The notes beneath the pieces are model-generated. The model was given only the letters and a program-made list of their open reading frames with translations, was not told where the DNA came from and searched no databases. DNA of 64,000 bases, taken from assembly GCA_965230635.1 (NCBI GenBank), contig CBDDLJ010000010.1:154076-218075 (forward strand), given 5' to 3'. A program made the position numbers and the translations under genes. Positions 55,672-64,000 of the stretch are shown here, piece by piece (within the stretch, counting starts at the first letter, position 1; each line of letters starts with the position of its first letter). The DNA is from CBDDLJ01 sp965230635. GTDB lineage: Bacteria > Pseudomonadota > Gammaproteobacteria > UBA1113.

Positions 55672-56310
55672 CTTTGCTTTCTTTCTGATTGCTATTGAGG
55701 TATTGTGCTGGTTGTTCCTTTGTCTTTTTCTTGCGTTACTTTGAATATTATGTGCAATTGCGCTTTTATGAGAACAAGTTGCGTTTGAATGGTGGGTTGA
55801 AAGTATATTATCGGGGAACAACCGTTTTTTATTGCTATTTGATTTTTGTTGACATTTACTCTTAGGTTGATTATTTTTTTCAGTTATATCTGTTTGCTTA
55901 TGATCAAACTGTCTTGATAAGGCTGTTGGAAACGCCTGGTTTTTTCGAGATATAGTAGTGTGTAATTGAGTGGAGTCCAAATATTTTTTGCAAATAGACT
56001 TATATCCTTTGATTTCGTCAACATTCATACTGAATTCATAATAGTGATTATAAGGGTTATGATTGCTTTGAGTATTTTTCCACGCGGCATCAAATGCTTT
56101 TTTTAAATTCATGATAGTGCGAATCGATGCTGTTTTAAAAAAATGTTTATTACGCATTTCAAAAATACCATCTATAGTTAATCTGTTATTTGAGGTTACT
56201 TTAAAAATGAATGTGTTCTGATAATAGCTTTTTGATTGGCTTTCTAATTCTTCAACAATGCCAAACCTTAATCCAGAATGAATGTTTGGAAAATAACAGT
56301 ATTTAGTCAT
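55663..56310 (-). CDS. Hypothetical basic protein with nuclear-localisation-like tail
   Basis: A 215-residue protein of no recognised family. The N-terminal ~125 residues look folded (TFIFKVTSNNRLTIDGIFEM). The C-terminal 90 residues are rich in Lys, Arg, Gln, Asn and His and low in acidic residues. It ends with RKRQR (194-198), ten residues, then RKKAK (209-213), which fits a classical bipartite nuclear localisation signal. A GGGGAA lies before the ATG. Position tail-to-tail with an F-box gene suggests an effector locus. A DNA- or RNA-binding role in the bacterium is the main alternative. Confidence 0.55.
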   Translation of the reverse strand: MTKYCYFPNIHSGLRFGIVEELESQSKSYYQNTFIFKVTSNNRLTIDGIFEMRNKHFFKTASIRTIMNLKKAFDAAWKNTQSNHNPYNHYYEFSMNVDEIKGYKSICKKYLDSTQLHTTISRKNQAFPTALSRQFDHKQTDITEKNNQPKSKCQQKSNSNKKRLFPDNILSTHHSNATCSHKSAIAHNIQSNARKRQRNNQHNTSIAIRKKAKSA

Positions 56311-56535
56311 TACTTTTCCCCGGCTATTAGATATAAATATTATATTGTCGTGTTGTATTAAATAGCAACATGACTATTATGTCAAGATATTTTTTTGCAC
56401 ATGGCACTTGCTCAAATCTTTCATATATAAATATTAGTGAGATAATGATTGCTATTTTGGTGTAACAGCATTAGCAAGAAGCGAGTTATGTTATAATTTA
56501 TTCGCGTAATAAAATCATTGAAAAGGCACAAATAA

Positions 56536-57240
56536 TCAAATAGCTTGGTCTAAATTATGACTTTTTAAACTTTTAATCATGCTTGCAATATAATTTACAT
56601 AAGATTTGCCACGTTCAGAATAACGCGTTAAGCCTTGAGCCATTTTCAAGCTGGTTGGTAATTTATCTTGTTGCCGTGCTTGTTGTCGAATATTTCTCAA
56701 TGGTTGATATGCTTTATGCGTATTTAAGTTATTCATATAACTGCGTACTGACTCATTGATAGAGTTGAACGTTTGGACTTCATAGTAACCGTATTTAAAT
56801 GCTACATTCGGCTTGATCCCACAACCTTTTCTAAAGCAAGATTGGCCGAAATAACTGTTGCCAATTTTAGCAAAACGAGATTTTCCCCAACCGGATTCAG
56901 TCGCTGCCTGTGCAATAGCAAGTGACGGAGGAATAATATCAACACGTGATTTTAAAGTATTCCAAGTGCTGGAATGAGAAGTATTTTTATCTTTGATATG
57001 GTAATTTTCTGCTAAGTTTTTTAACCATCGCTTATCTTCATCTGTCAGTTGATTTCCTTTGTGTTTTTTTTCTAAGGATAATAACTTTTCACGTTGTTGT
57101 TTAATTTCGTCATTGATTGCGTTCACTTCAGGTAGCAACAAAGAAATAAAATTAGCTTTGGTTGTTGTAGCAAATGTTTGGTTTAATGTTAGTATAAAAA
57201 GCAAGTTAATGATTATGATGCGAGTTATCATTTTTAGCAT
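56536..57240 (-). CDS. Bax-like glucosaminidase (GH73-type) domain protein
   Basis: A 234-residue protein with a signal peptide (residues 1-~24, ending TFA). The glucosaminidase domain (~100-225) has the catalytic Glu in LAIAQAATESGWGKSRFA, followed by GNSYFGQSCFRKGCGI and a late LTRYSERGKSYVNYI. It matches the Bax/FlgJ-like family that cleaves N-acetylglucosamine bonds in peptidoglycan. AAGGA sits six bases before the ATG. Probably periplasmic or secreted. Confidence 0.88.
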   Translation of the reverse strand: MLKMITRIIIINLLFILTLNQTFATTTKANFISLLLPEVNAINDEIKQQREKLLSLEKKHKGNQLTDEDKRWLKNLAENYHIKDKNTSHSSTWNTLKSRVDIIPPSLAIAQAATESGWGKSRFAKIGNSYFGQSCFRKGCGIKPNVAFKYGYYEVQTFNSINESVRSYMNNLNTHKAYQPLRNIRQQARQQDKLPTSLKMAQGLTRYSERGKSYVNYIASMIKSLKSHNLDQAI

Positions 57241-57648
57241 GGTTGTTCCTTAAGCATTATTAGATTATAAATTATTTAGCTCAGTGTGTGCATTATACTA
57301 CCATTTACATAAAATGATAAGATTGTTTTATTCATTATCTTCAATTCAGTTGTTATTGTTATAACAAGTTAACTATTCTCTCAAGCGGCGTGATAATGAC
57401 TGTTTTTTGAGGAGACGCTATGGCTTATAGCCGTACTGAGTGGCGCGTATAAGGCATAATAGTGCAATTTATCAATGCGTTACCCTAGTTAGTTGTAAAT
57501 GTGACCAGTGAGTGTGTCACTGAAAATATCGTTAATATTCAGCGTATTAGCTTGCTCAGTAGACACTAATTGCTGAATCTAGGATAATGAGCTACATTGG
57601 TTAAACGCTCTGTTGACGCAGATATTTTGACTAAAAATGAGGCATTTA
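57241..57648. other. 408-bp intergenic region, no gene seen
   Basis: Lies between the divergent glucosaminidase and radA genes. It contains a GAGGAG followed by a ten-codon frame (ATG at ~57420), too short to call. No tRNA fold, palindromic element or clear promoter could be supported. Confidence 0.5.
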
Positions 57649-59019
57649 ATGGCGAAAAATAAAGTGATTTATACATGTCAATCATGCGGAGCACGTTTTC
57701 CCAAATGGGCAGGACAATGCGCTGATTGTGGTGCATGGAATACCTTATTAGAAGAAAAAGTTGTAGCAGATCAACAGACAAACGCACATTCTCGTTTAAG
57801 TGGTGGTTATGCAGCAGCAACTAGTGAGATGACATTACTATCAGATATCACGGTTGAGCAGCAAAATCGCATGAGCACGGGTAGTGCTGAGTTTGATCAT
57901 GTGCTAGGCGGTGGTTTAGTTGCTGGCTCTATTGTTTTAGTCGGAGGTGACCCAGGGATTGGCAAGTCGACGTTATTATTGCAATTATTGACCCATATGA
58001 GTCAGTATCAGTGTGCTTTGTATATTACTGGTGAGGAATCATTACAGCAAGTAAGTATGCGTGCTAAGCGCTTAAATTTGAATGAAAAGGATTTATTTTT
58101 ACTCGCAGAGACACAAATTGAAAAAATTCTTGCGGTTGCTGAAAAAGCGAAGCCGCGTATTATGGTGGTTGATTCTATTCAAACGATTTTCACCGATTTT
58201 CTACCTTCAGCTCCTGGATCTGTTGGACAAGTACGTGATAGTGCAGCTCAATTAGTTCGCTTTGCCAAGCAGACAGGAACGGCTATTTTACTTATCGGCC
58301 ATGTCACAAAAGAAGGGGCGTTAGCTGGACCACGTGTGTTAGAACACATGGTAGATAGTGTCATTTATTTTGAAGGCAAGCAAGATAGTCGCCACCGGGT
58401 GTTGCGTGCAGTAAAAAACCGTTTTGGTGCAGTGAATGAATTAGGTGTTTTTGCCATGACAGATAAGGGATTGCGTGATGTTAGTAATCCTTCAGCGATG
58501 TTTCTGGCAAATTTCCAACAAGCGTCTAGCGGTAGTGCAGTACTTGTCACTTGGGAAGGTAGTCGTCCTCTTTTGGTTGAAGTCCAAGCATTATTAAATG
58601 AAAGTCATTTAGCAAATCCAAGACGTGTTACGGTAGGTTTAGATCAAAACCGCATGGCATTGCTGCTAGCTGTATTGCAGCGGCATGGCCAGATTGCGTC
58701 TCATAATCAAGATGTTTTTATCAATGTGGTTGGTGGTATCAAAGTGACTGAAACAGCAGCAGATTTGGCTATATTAATGGCAGTTTATTCGAGCTTATAT
58801 GACCGTCCGTTACCGTCAGGTTTAATCAGCTTTGGCGAAGTGGGCTTATCAGGCGAGATTCGACCGGTACAGTCAGGCCAAGAGCGTCTTCGTGAAGCGG
58901 TAAAATTAGGTTTTACCACCGCCATTATTCCAAAAGCTAATACACCGAAAAAGAATCCTGCTGGTATGAAAATTATTGCTGTGGAGCATTTGCAAGGAAT
59001 GTTAGAAGCGCTATCCTAG
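57649..59019 (+). CDS. radA: DNA repair protein RadA
   Basis: A 456-residue RecA-related ATPase that aids recombination intermediates. It has the N-terminal zinc finger (YTCQSCGARFPKWAGQC then CGAW), Walker A in GGDPGIGKSTLL, the RadA-specific KNRFGAVNELGVF motif and a Lon-protease-like C-terminal domain. I choose ATG 57649, which has GAGG seven bases upstream, over ATG 57637. The gene ends two bases before a perfect hairpin. Confidence 0.95.
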   Translation: MAKNKVIYTCQSCGARFPKWAGQCADCGAWNTLLEEKVVADQQTNAHSRLSGGYAAATSEMTLLSDITVEQQNRMSTGSAEFDHVLGGGLVAGSIVLVGGDPGIGKSTLLLQLLTHMSQYQCALYITGEESLQQVSMRAKRLNLNEKDLFLLAETQIEKILAVAEKAKPRIMVVDSIQTIFTDFLPSAPGSVGQVRDSAAQLVRFAKQTGTAILLIGHVTKEGALAGPRVLEHMVDSVIYFEGKQDSRHRVLRAVKNRFGAVNELGVFAMTDKGLRDVSNPSAMFLANFQQASSGSAVLVTWEGSRPLLVEVQALLNESHLANPRRVTVGLDQNRMALLLAVLQRHGQIASHNQDVFINVVGGIKVTETAADLAILMAVYSSLYDRPLPSGLISFGEVGLSGEIRPVQSGQERLREAVKLGFTTAIIPKANTPKKNPAGMKIIAVEHLQGMLEALS

Positions 59020-59020
59020 T

Positions 59021-59048
59021 ACAGCCTCTACAAGGGTGTAGAGGCTGT
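59021..59048. terminator. Perfect 12-bp hairpin between radA and the desaturase gene
   Basis: ACAGCCTCTACA and TGTAGAGGCTGT pair perfectly around AGGG, one base after the radA stop and 15 bases before the desaturase stop. It is strong and bidirectional, though neither strand has a long T-run. Confidence 0.6.
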
Positions 59049-59062
59049 TAAAAGTAAAATAG

Positions 59063-59854
59063 CTATTGTGCCGGATTCACTACCGCAGGTTTATCAATTT
59101 CATTGGTAATTTTAGCGAGATAAAAAGCAGAGAGTAGTTTAATGTAAATCCAGCCTAAATCAATTTCCCAAAATTTTCTGCTCAGTCGGCCAGATGAGGG
59201 GAAGGCATGGTGGTTATTATGCAACTCTTCACCGCACAGCAAAATACCAAAAGGAATAATATTTCTCGAGTGATCTTTGGTATCAAAATTTCGGTAACCA
59301 AAAAAATGTCCTATACCATTGACAACACCCGCGCCCCAGAAAGGCATCCATGTCATTTGTAATGCCCAAATTAAAATAGCAGCTGGCGCACCAACGCAAA
59401 TGATTTCTATTGCTAATAAAATGAAAACACCGAGAAAATTATAAGGTGTATAAAGTTTATTTTCTAACCAATCATCCGGCGTATTTTTACCGTATTGTTT
59501 GATAGACGCTTTATCAAGTGCTGCTTTTCGATACAGCCAGACACCACCAAAAACGACGTTAAGAATACCGTGAGTGACGGGACTATGTGGATCCTCTTCT
59601 GTATCGCATTTCACATGGTGCTTACGGTGAATAGCAACCCATTCTTTGGTTATCATCCCTGTGGTAAACCAGAGGTAAAAGCGGAAGAAATGGTTAATAA
59701 TAGGATTAAATATTACTGCTCGATGCGCTTGTGAACGATGTAAATACATGGTTACACTTGCATTGGTAATGTGTGTCATGATGAAAAAAACAGCTGTCAG
59801 TGAGAGAAAAGTCCAAGGCAGTGCACCTTTTAATAATATTGTAGTGAGAGTCAT
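59063..59854 (-). CDS. Acyl-CoA/acyl-lipid delta-9 fatty-acid desaturase
   Basis: A 263-residue membrane enzyme with four helices and the three histidine boxes of the delta-9 class: HRSQAH, HRKHH and ELHNNHHAFPSSGR. It would introduce a cis double bond into saturated acyl chains using oxygen and reducing power. The start is ATG 59854, with AGGAAAA upstream; an in-frame extension to 59917 lacks a ribosome site. Monocistronic, convergent with radA. Confidence 0.88.
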   Translation of the reverse strand: MTLTTILLKGALPWTFLSLTAVFFIMTHITNASVTMYLHRSQAHRAVIFNPIINHFFRFYLWFTTGMITKEWVAIHRKHHVKCDTEEDPHSPVTHGILNVVFGGVWLYRKAALDKASIKQYGKNTPDDWLENKLYTPYNFLGVFILLAIEIICVGAPAAILIWALQMTWMPFWGAGVVNGIGHFFGYRNFDTKDHSRNIIPFGILLCGEELHNNHHAFPSSGRLSRKFWEIDLGWIYIKLLSAFYLAKITNEIDKPAVVNPAQ

Positions 59855-60225
59855 TTGTATTTTCCTATGTGTTAAGAAATAAAATGCCAATGCCGTATAA
59901 CTGCATGGCTTAATCAATTTTCAGGTTAAATCGTGCTATCAATTCAAATTAAAATATTTTAATCAAATTATTAACAGTAAATACTCGTTAAGCTAATCAG
60001 GGGCACAGTAGCATAAGATGATACCGCTGTCATTTTTTACTGGATTTTTTCACCGATTATTATTAAAAAATGCCATTTTTGTAAAAAAAATAGCCATATT
60101 GACTTGAGGGTGAGTAAAAATTGGTATATATACTCATTTCTAGCTAGACGGAATAATTGCCAGTAGGCTATTGTATAGATTCATTGGCACAGAGAAAATG
60201 AATCTGTTATCAAATCACGCCGCTA
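59855..60225. other. 371-bp intergenic region, no gene seen
   Basis: AT-rich DNA between the desaturase start and the end of the suf operon. A weak hairpin (GATTCATT with AATGAATC, 60178-60204) lies after the Rieske gene and could help end suf transcripts. The desaturase promoter must lie here but no convincing hexamers stand out. Confidence 0.4.
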
Positions 60226-60540
60226 TTAATCTTCCCAGGCAACCCATATTTTATCTTGCTCAACTTTGACGTCATACGTTGTAATTGGCTCGTAAGCAGG
60301 CGGACAGGTTGCTTCCCCTGTTTTTATGCAAAAATGAGCACCATGGCGGGGACAAATGATTTCATCACCTTCAATTTCACCACCAGCTAATTCAGCACCG
60401 TCATGTGTGCAGATATCTTGAACAACGTGGTAAACGCCATTGAGATTGATTAGTAATAAGGGTTCATCATCGATATCGAATGTTTTCATTTGGCCTATCG
60501 CTAATTCATCCGCTGTAGCCACTTCAATCCATTTCGTCAT
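60226..60540 (-). CDS. Rieske [2Fe-2S] ferredoxin-like protein
   Basis: A 104-residue soluble Rieske protein. The cluster ligands are in CTHDGAELAGGEIEGD and CPRHGAHFCIKTGEA (Cys-x-His and Cys-x-x-His). Such small ferredoxins feed electrons to oxygenases, but a related protein is often the last gene of suf operons, as here. It follows sufT after 14 bases. The cluster is probably loaded by the SUF system; its electron partner is unknown. Confidence 0.88.
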   Translation of the reverse strand: MTKWIEVATADELAIGQMKTFDIDDEPLLLINLNGVYHVVQDICTHDGAELAGGEIEGDEIICPRHGAHFCIKTGEATCPPAYEPITTYDVKVEQDKIWVAWED

Positions 60541-60554
60541 GATAGTACCTCAAA

Positions 60555-60932
60555 TTAATTAAACAAATTTAATTGTAAGCGCGCTGCTTCTGACATACGC
60601 TCTTTTGACCAAGGTGGATCCCATACTAACTCTACGTTAACATCATTTACCACTGTGTTGTTCTTAATAGCTGTTTCTACAGTGTGTGGAAAAGTGGCGG
60701 CAACTGGGCAGCCAGGTGAGGTTAATGTCATTTCAATTTTAACGTGTTGTTTTTGACCAATAATCACCTTGTAAATTAGTCCTAAGTCATAAATATTTAC
60801 TGGAATTTCAGGATCATAAACGGTTTTTAAGGCGGTAATCACCTCTGCTTTCAAGGCATTTGCAGAATCATCATCTTCCTCTTGAAATGTATCTGTGTTG
60901 CTAAATAAAAACTCCTTCAATTTTTTTAACAT
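60555..60932 (-). CDS. sufT: SUF system protein SufT (MIP18/DUF59 family)
   Basis: A 125-residue protein whose core has VYDPEIPVNIYDLGLIYKV and, later, MTLTSPGCPVAATFPHTVE, the signature of the DUF59/PaaD-like family with a conserved Cys. It acts in maturation of some iron-sulfur proteins. About 30 N-terminal residues precede the domain. It starts four bases after sufU and is part of the suf operon. Confidence 0.88.
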   Translation of the reverse strand: MLKKLKEFLFSNTDTFQEEDDDSANALKAEVITALKTVYDPEIPVNIYDLGLIYKVIIGQKQHVKIEMTLTSPGCPVAATFPHTVETAIKNNTVVNDVNVELVWDPPWSKERMSEAARLQLNLFN

Positions 60933-60936
60933 GGGT

Positions 60937-61383
60937 TTACTCCGTTGTAACAGGGGTGTTCTGTTTTGCTAATGCTGCTTGACCGGCATGCCAGGCTAAC
61001 GTAGCGCATTTGACGCGAGTTGGGTATTCTTTAACTCCCTCAAAGACAGCAAGCTTACCTAATTCTTCAAAATTATGTGACTTATTCTCAGTCATCGCCT
61101 GATGAAATTGCTGAAAAAGTTTCTTGCATTCATCAATTGTCTTGTTGCGCAATTGTTCTGTCATAATCGATGCTGATGCTATAGAAATAGCGCAGCCTTT
61201 TCCTTGAAAGCTTGTCTCAATAATAATATCATTTTCAACACGTAAGTAGATCACGACGTCATCTCCACACAAAGGATTTAAACCTTCTGCTTTATAATTA
61301 GCATTCTCCATCACATAGTAATTATGTGGATTACGATTATGATCTAAAATGACTTCTTGATATAGTTGTTTTAATTCACTCAT
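60937..61383 (-). CDS. sufU: Iron-sulfur assembly scaffold/sulfur-transfer protein SufU
   Basis: A 148-residue SufU/IscU-type protein with three Cys in the expected places: NPLCGDDVVIYL, FQGKGCAISIASASIMTE and RVKCATLAWHA. The insertion between the second and third Cys fits SufU, which binds zinc and takes sulfur from SufS in other bacteria. Its ATG overlaps the sufS stop in ATGA. SufU together with SufBCD is common in Firmicutes and in some gammaproteobacteria. Confidence 0.92.
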   Translation of the reverse strand: MSELKQLYQEVILDHNRNPHNYYVMENANYKAEGLNPLCGDDVVIYLRVENDIIIETSFQGKGCAISIASASIMTEQLRNKTIDECKKLFQQFHQAMTENKSHNFEELGKLAVFEGVKEYPTRVKCATLAWHAGQAALAKQNTPVTTE

Positions 61384-62636
61384 GAATTAAAAATCTCCTT
61401 AACTGTTAGTAAAGCGGCAAATAAGCGGTCAACTTCTTCGTGAGTGTTATAAAAGGCAAATGAGGCTCTAGCGGTAGCTGCCAAACCAAAGCGCTGCATT
61501 AAAGGCATGGCACAATGATGGCCGGTTCGAATGGCAATGCCTTGCTTATCGCAAATGGTTCCTATATCATGCGCGTGAATATCATCTAGTGTAAAACTCA
61601 GTATACTTGCTTTTTCTTTAGCTGTTCCCACTAATGTTAGCCCAGGAAAATCACGAGCACACTGAGTGGCATATTTTAATAAGTCATATTCATAACGAGC
61701 GATTGCATCTAAGCCTATATTTTCTAAGTAATCAATGGCATGTCCTAATGCTATTGCTCCAGCGATGTGTTGTGTACCTGCTTCATACTTATGTGGAATC
61801 ACGTTATACTCTGTTTTATCAAACGTAACTTTACGAATCATTTCACCACCACCATGATAAGGTGGTAAGCTAGTTAGCCATTTCTCTTTTCCGTATAAAG
61901 CACCGATACCGGTTGGGCCAAACATTTTGTGGCCTGATATCGTGTAAAAATCACAATCGAGTGCTTGTACATCAATTTGCATATGAGGTGCCGCTTGTGC
62001 ACCATCAACTAAGACGGGTATATTACGTGTATGCGCCAACTCAATTACTTCTTTTATTGGGTTAATGCTTCCCAGTGCGTTTGATACATGAATAATTGAA
62101 ACTAATTTTGTGCGTGCAGATAGTCGCTTCTCAACCTCTTCAATATCAATTTCGCCTGCGTCATTGATAGGAATGATCTTCAAGACTATACCCAATTGAT
62201 CGCGCAGTATTTGCCACGGAACAATATTGGAATGGTGTTCCATTTCTGTGATAAGAATTTCATCGCCTGCTTGGCAGTAGGCATGCCCATATGTTTGTGC
62301 AATTAAGTTGATAGCTTCAGTTGTTCCACGTAAAAATACCATCTCGCGAGTGTGTTTGGCATTAATGAAGTTACGTATTTTTTCTCGTGCCGCTTCATAA
62401 TGGTGTGTGGCCAATTCACTGAGGTGGTGTACACCACGGTGCACATTTGCATTATACTGTGAGTAATAATCAACTAATGATTGTATAACTACCTGTGGTT
62501 TTTGACTAGTCGCTGCATTATCAAAATAGACTAATGGCTTATCGTGAACAGTTTGTGAGAGAATAGGGAAATCACGTCTTATTTTATTAATGTCAATGTT
62601 CTCAGCGCTTTCTATTGTTCTTGCCATGTTATGCAT
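61380..62636 (-). CDS. sufS: Cysteine desulfurase SufS
   Basis: A 418-residue PLP enzyme that takes sulfur from cysteine for cluster assembly. Key parts: YFDNAATSQKPQVVI near the start, the PLP Lys in YTISGHKMFGPTGIG and the active-site Cys in RTGHHCAMPLMQRFG. The start ATG 62636, eight bases after GGAG, overlaps the end of sufD by eight bases. Group II type by its motifs. Confidence 0.95.
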   Translation of the reverse strand: MHNMARTIESAENIDINKIRRDFPILSQTVHDKPLVYFDNAATSQKPQVVIQSLVDYYSQYNANVHRGVHHLSELATHHYEAAREKIRNFINAKHTREMVFLRGTTEAINLIAQTYGHAYCQAGDEILITEMEHHSNIVPWQILRDQLGIVLKIIPINDAGEIDIEEVEKRLSARTKLVSIIHVSNALGSINPIKEVIELAHTRNIPVLVDGAQAAPHMQIDVQALDCDFYTISGHKMFGPTGIGALYGKEKWLTSLPPYHGGGEMIRKVTFDKTEYNVIPHKYEAGTQHIAGAIALGHAIDYLENIGLDAIARYEYDLLKYATQCARDFPGLTLVGTAKEKASILSFTLDDIHAHDIGTICDKQGIAIRTGHHCAMPLMQRFGLAATARASFAFYNTHEEVDRLFAALLTVKEIFNS

Positions 62637-63951
62637 TCGTTAACTCCTTGATATCTTGGCTTGTTGGATATAATTGTTGTAGTTGTTGCGCAATACATTG
62701 TTTTACTGCAGGTGACTTTATGTCATCCAAAATTTCATGGACAAAGCCAACACTAAGAATTGCCTTAGCTCTGACCTCATCAATACCTCTTGTTTTCAGG
62801 AAGAATAATGCTTTTTCATCTAGTTGGCCGACTGTTGCACCATGACTGCATTTTACATCGTTAGCAAAAATTTCCAACTGTGGTTTTGTATTGACTTCGG
62901 CATTTTTTGATAGCAATAAATTTTTATTTTTTTGCTCTGCACTAACTTGTTGAGCATCTGGGTGAACAATCACTTTACCATTGAAAACCACATGCGCTTT
63001 ATCTGTGATAATACCTTTGTAATATTCATCGCTGTGTGTATGTGCCACCAAGTGATCAATAGTGGAGTGGTTATCCATGTGCTGTTTGCCATGCGCTAAA
63101 TATAAACCATATAATTTGCAGCTTGCGTTGTGAGCAGTTAATTCATTCTTAATATCATTACGGATTAACTTGCTACCAATATCGAAGTTAAAATGATCAA
63201 AGAAACTATTTCTCTGCTGCTTTACTCGTGTTTCAGCAATATGATAGGCAAGCTGGCTTTCTTGTTGTATTTTTGTATAGCGGCATTGACTGTTCTCATG
63301 CAAGAATACTTCAGAAATGTTGGTAGTAAAATAACTTGTGTTAGCGATTCCAACAAATTGCTCAATAACGTTAATAGAAGCATTGGCCTCACAAATGATG
63401 ATGTTGCGCATGTGCTGCATCAAAGGGGAACTATGTTCTTCTTGTTGAGTAGCTAAATGCAGTAGCACAACAGGTTTATCTATCTTCGTACCAGTCGGTA
63501 TATGGATAAATAAACCATTTTGCCATAATGCCAGGTTTAAGGCAGCGAATCCGGCTGTATTGGGGCTTTTTATTTGGTTGAGATAAGACTTTATTAACAG
63601 TGGTTTTTCATCTAGGGCTTTGCAAAGCGGGATAATGGTTATTTGATTGTCTAAATCGATTTGATCGGATAATGCTTCAACAAATTGTCCATTAACAAAG
63701 GTTAAATAATAACAATCCGCTATTTTGTAGTCATTTATATTATTGATAATAGGTATATGTTGGCTAAATTGAAACTTTTTCTTAGCGAGAGGTAATACAT
63801 TGGTGTATTTCCAATCTTCATCTTGCAAAGATGGTAACCCTTGTTCACAAAAGGTGGCTAATGCTTCACGACGTAATGTTTGCAGCCATGGATGGGATGG
63901 TACCATGCTTTGGTAGGCATCTAAGTAAGATTGTTCAACTGTTTGCATCAT
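62629..63951 (-). CDS. sufD: SUF complex subunit SufD
   Basis: A 440-residue protein of the SufBCD scaffold. The N-terminal half contains LPSLQDEDWKYTNVLPLA, typical of SufD. The C-terminal beta-helix domain has VKCSHGATVGQLDEKALFFL with the conserved His, and DEYYKGIITDKAHVVFNGK. GGAGG lies upstream of the start, inside the sufC end. MMQ gives two possible ATGs. Confidence 0.94.
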   Translation of the reverse strand: MMQTVEQSYLDAYQSMVPSHPWLQTLRREALATFCEQGLPSLQDEDWKYTNVLPLAKKKFQFSQHIPIINNINDYKIADCYYLTFVNGQFVEALSDQIDLDNQITIIPLCKALDEKPLLIKSYLNQIKSPNTAGFAALNLALWQNGLFIHIPTGTKIDKPVVLLHLATQQEEHSSPLMQHMRNIIICEANASINVIEQFVGIANTSYFTTNISEVFLHENSQCRYTKIQQESQLAYHIAETRVKQQRNSFFDHFNFDIGSKLIRNDIKNELTAHNASCKLYGLYLAHGKQHMDNHSTIDHLVAHTHSDEYYKGIITDKAHVVFNGKVIVHPDAQQVSAEQKNKNLLLSKNAEVNTKPQLEIFANDVKCSHGATVGQLDEKALFFLKTRGIDEVRAKAILSVGFVHEILDDIKSPAVKQCIAQQLQQLYPTSQDIKELTNA

Positions 63952-63959
63952 GATTTCTT

Positions 63960-64000
63960 TTATCCTCCAGCAGTGACAATCTGAGAGTAGCCTTGCTGTT
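63960..64000 (-). CDS. sufC: C-terminal end of SufC ATPase (rest outside window)
   Basis: Just ahead of sufD on the minus strand, the last 12 codons read QQGYSQIVTAGG and end in TAA. Position directly before sufD, and the gap of eight bases, fit SufC, the ABC ATPase of the SufBCD complex. The assignment rests mainly on gene order because only this tail is visible. Confidence 0.6.
   Translation of the reverse strand, partial: QQGYSQIVTAGG

Noticed and set aside
57419..57453. GAGGAG followed by a ten-codon frame
   Set aside because: Too short to support as a gene, and no attenuator structure follows.
60178..60204. Weak hairpin as the suf operon terminator
   Set aside because: Eight-base AT-rich stem without a T-run on the minus strand; not enough to call a terminator.
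1..64000. tRNA or rRNA genes
   Set aside because: No cloverleaf or conserved rRNA segment was recognised in any intergenic stretch; a tRNAscan or covariance-model run would settle it.

Overview
The window is AT-rich bacterial DNA with a gammaproteobacterial core gene set: acs, putA, aceE-aceF-lpdA, cioAB-type oxidase genes, rpsF-rpsR-rplI-dnaB-alr, radA and a suf operon. Scattered through it are eukaryote-like genes: F-box proteins with ankyrin, leucine-rich or DUF4116 repeats, and two Rab-like proteins ending in a CaaX box. It also holds many frameshifted genes and dead transposons. This mix points to a host-associated gammaproteobacterium, most likely of the Legionellales/Coxiellaceae-like group. 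That placement is inferred from gene content; no rRNA gene is present to confirm it.

Layout. 1-1606: an F-box/ankyrin effector candidate running off the left edge. 1855-6140: a 164-bp palindromic element, a HIT remnant, trhO, ppa, a second element copy and acs. 6156-13664: a PAS sensor followed by a type I secretion cluster (TolC-like, ABC exporter, HlyD-type adaptor with four frameshifts, STAS protein). 13748-16885: putA. 16981-21361: a DUF938 remnant next to a decayed Tn3-like transposon. 21382-27349: a hypothetical gene, a CPA2 antiporter, an AmpE-like protein, small membrane genes and a bd-type oxidase operon. 27604-33033: the pyruvate dehydrogenase operon. 33302-37221: two paralogous Rab-like genes. 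37450-44309: rimI, mltB, a frameshifted recQ, a lipoprotein, rnr and rlmB. 44367-48849: a transposase-like remnant split by a palindromic element, an F-box/LRR gene, and ISAs1 and IS630 remnants. 49157-53759: the ribosomal/replication operon and alr. 53812-57240: two adjacent palindromic elements, an F-box/DUF4116 gene, a basic protein with a nuclear-localisation-like tail, and a Bax-like glucosaminidase. 57649-64000: radA, a fatty-acid desaturase and the suf operon (Rieske protein, sufT, sufU, sufS, sufD, end of sufC).

How it fits together. The housekeeping genes support aerobic growth on acetate, proline and pyruvate, with a bd-type quinol oxidase and SUF iron-sulfur assembly. The eukaryote-like genes look like secreted effectors. 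F-box proteins could redirect host SCF ubiquitin ligase. The Rab-like proteins keep the switch and fold motifs of Rab but have lost the P-loop glycine and the NKxD motif, and their CTLS tail could be prenylated by the host. No secretion-system genes for such effectors lie in the window. The type I secretion cluster is probably inactive because its adaptor gene is broken. Six copies of a ~164-bp TA-flanked palindromic element and several single-base frameshifts point to a genome in active decay.
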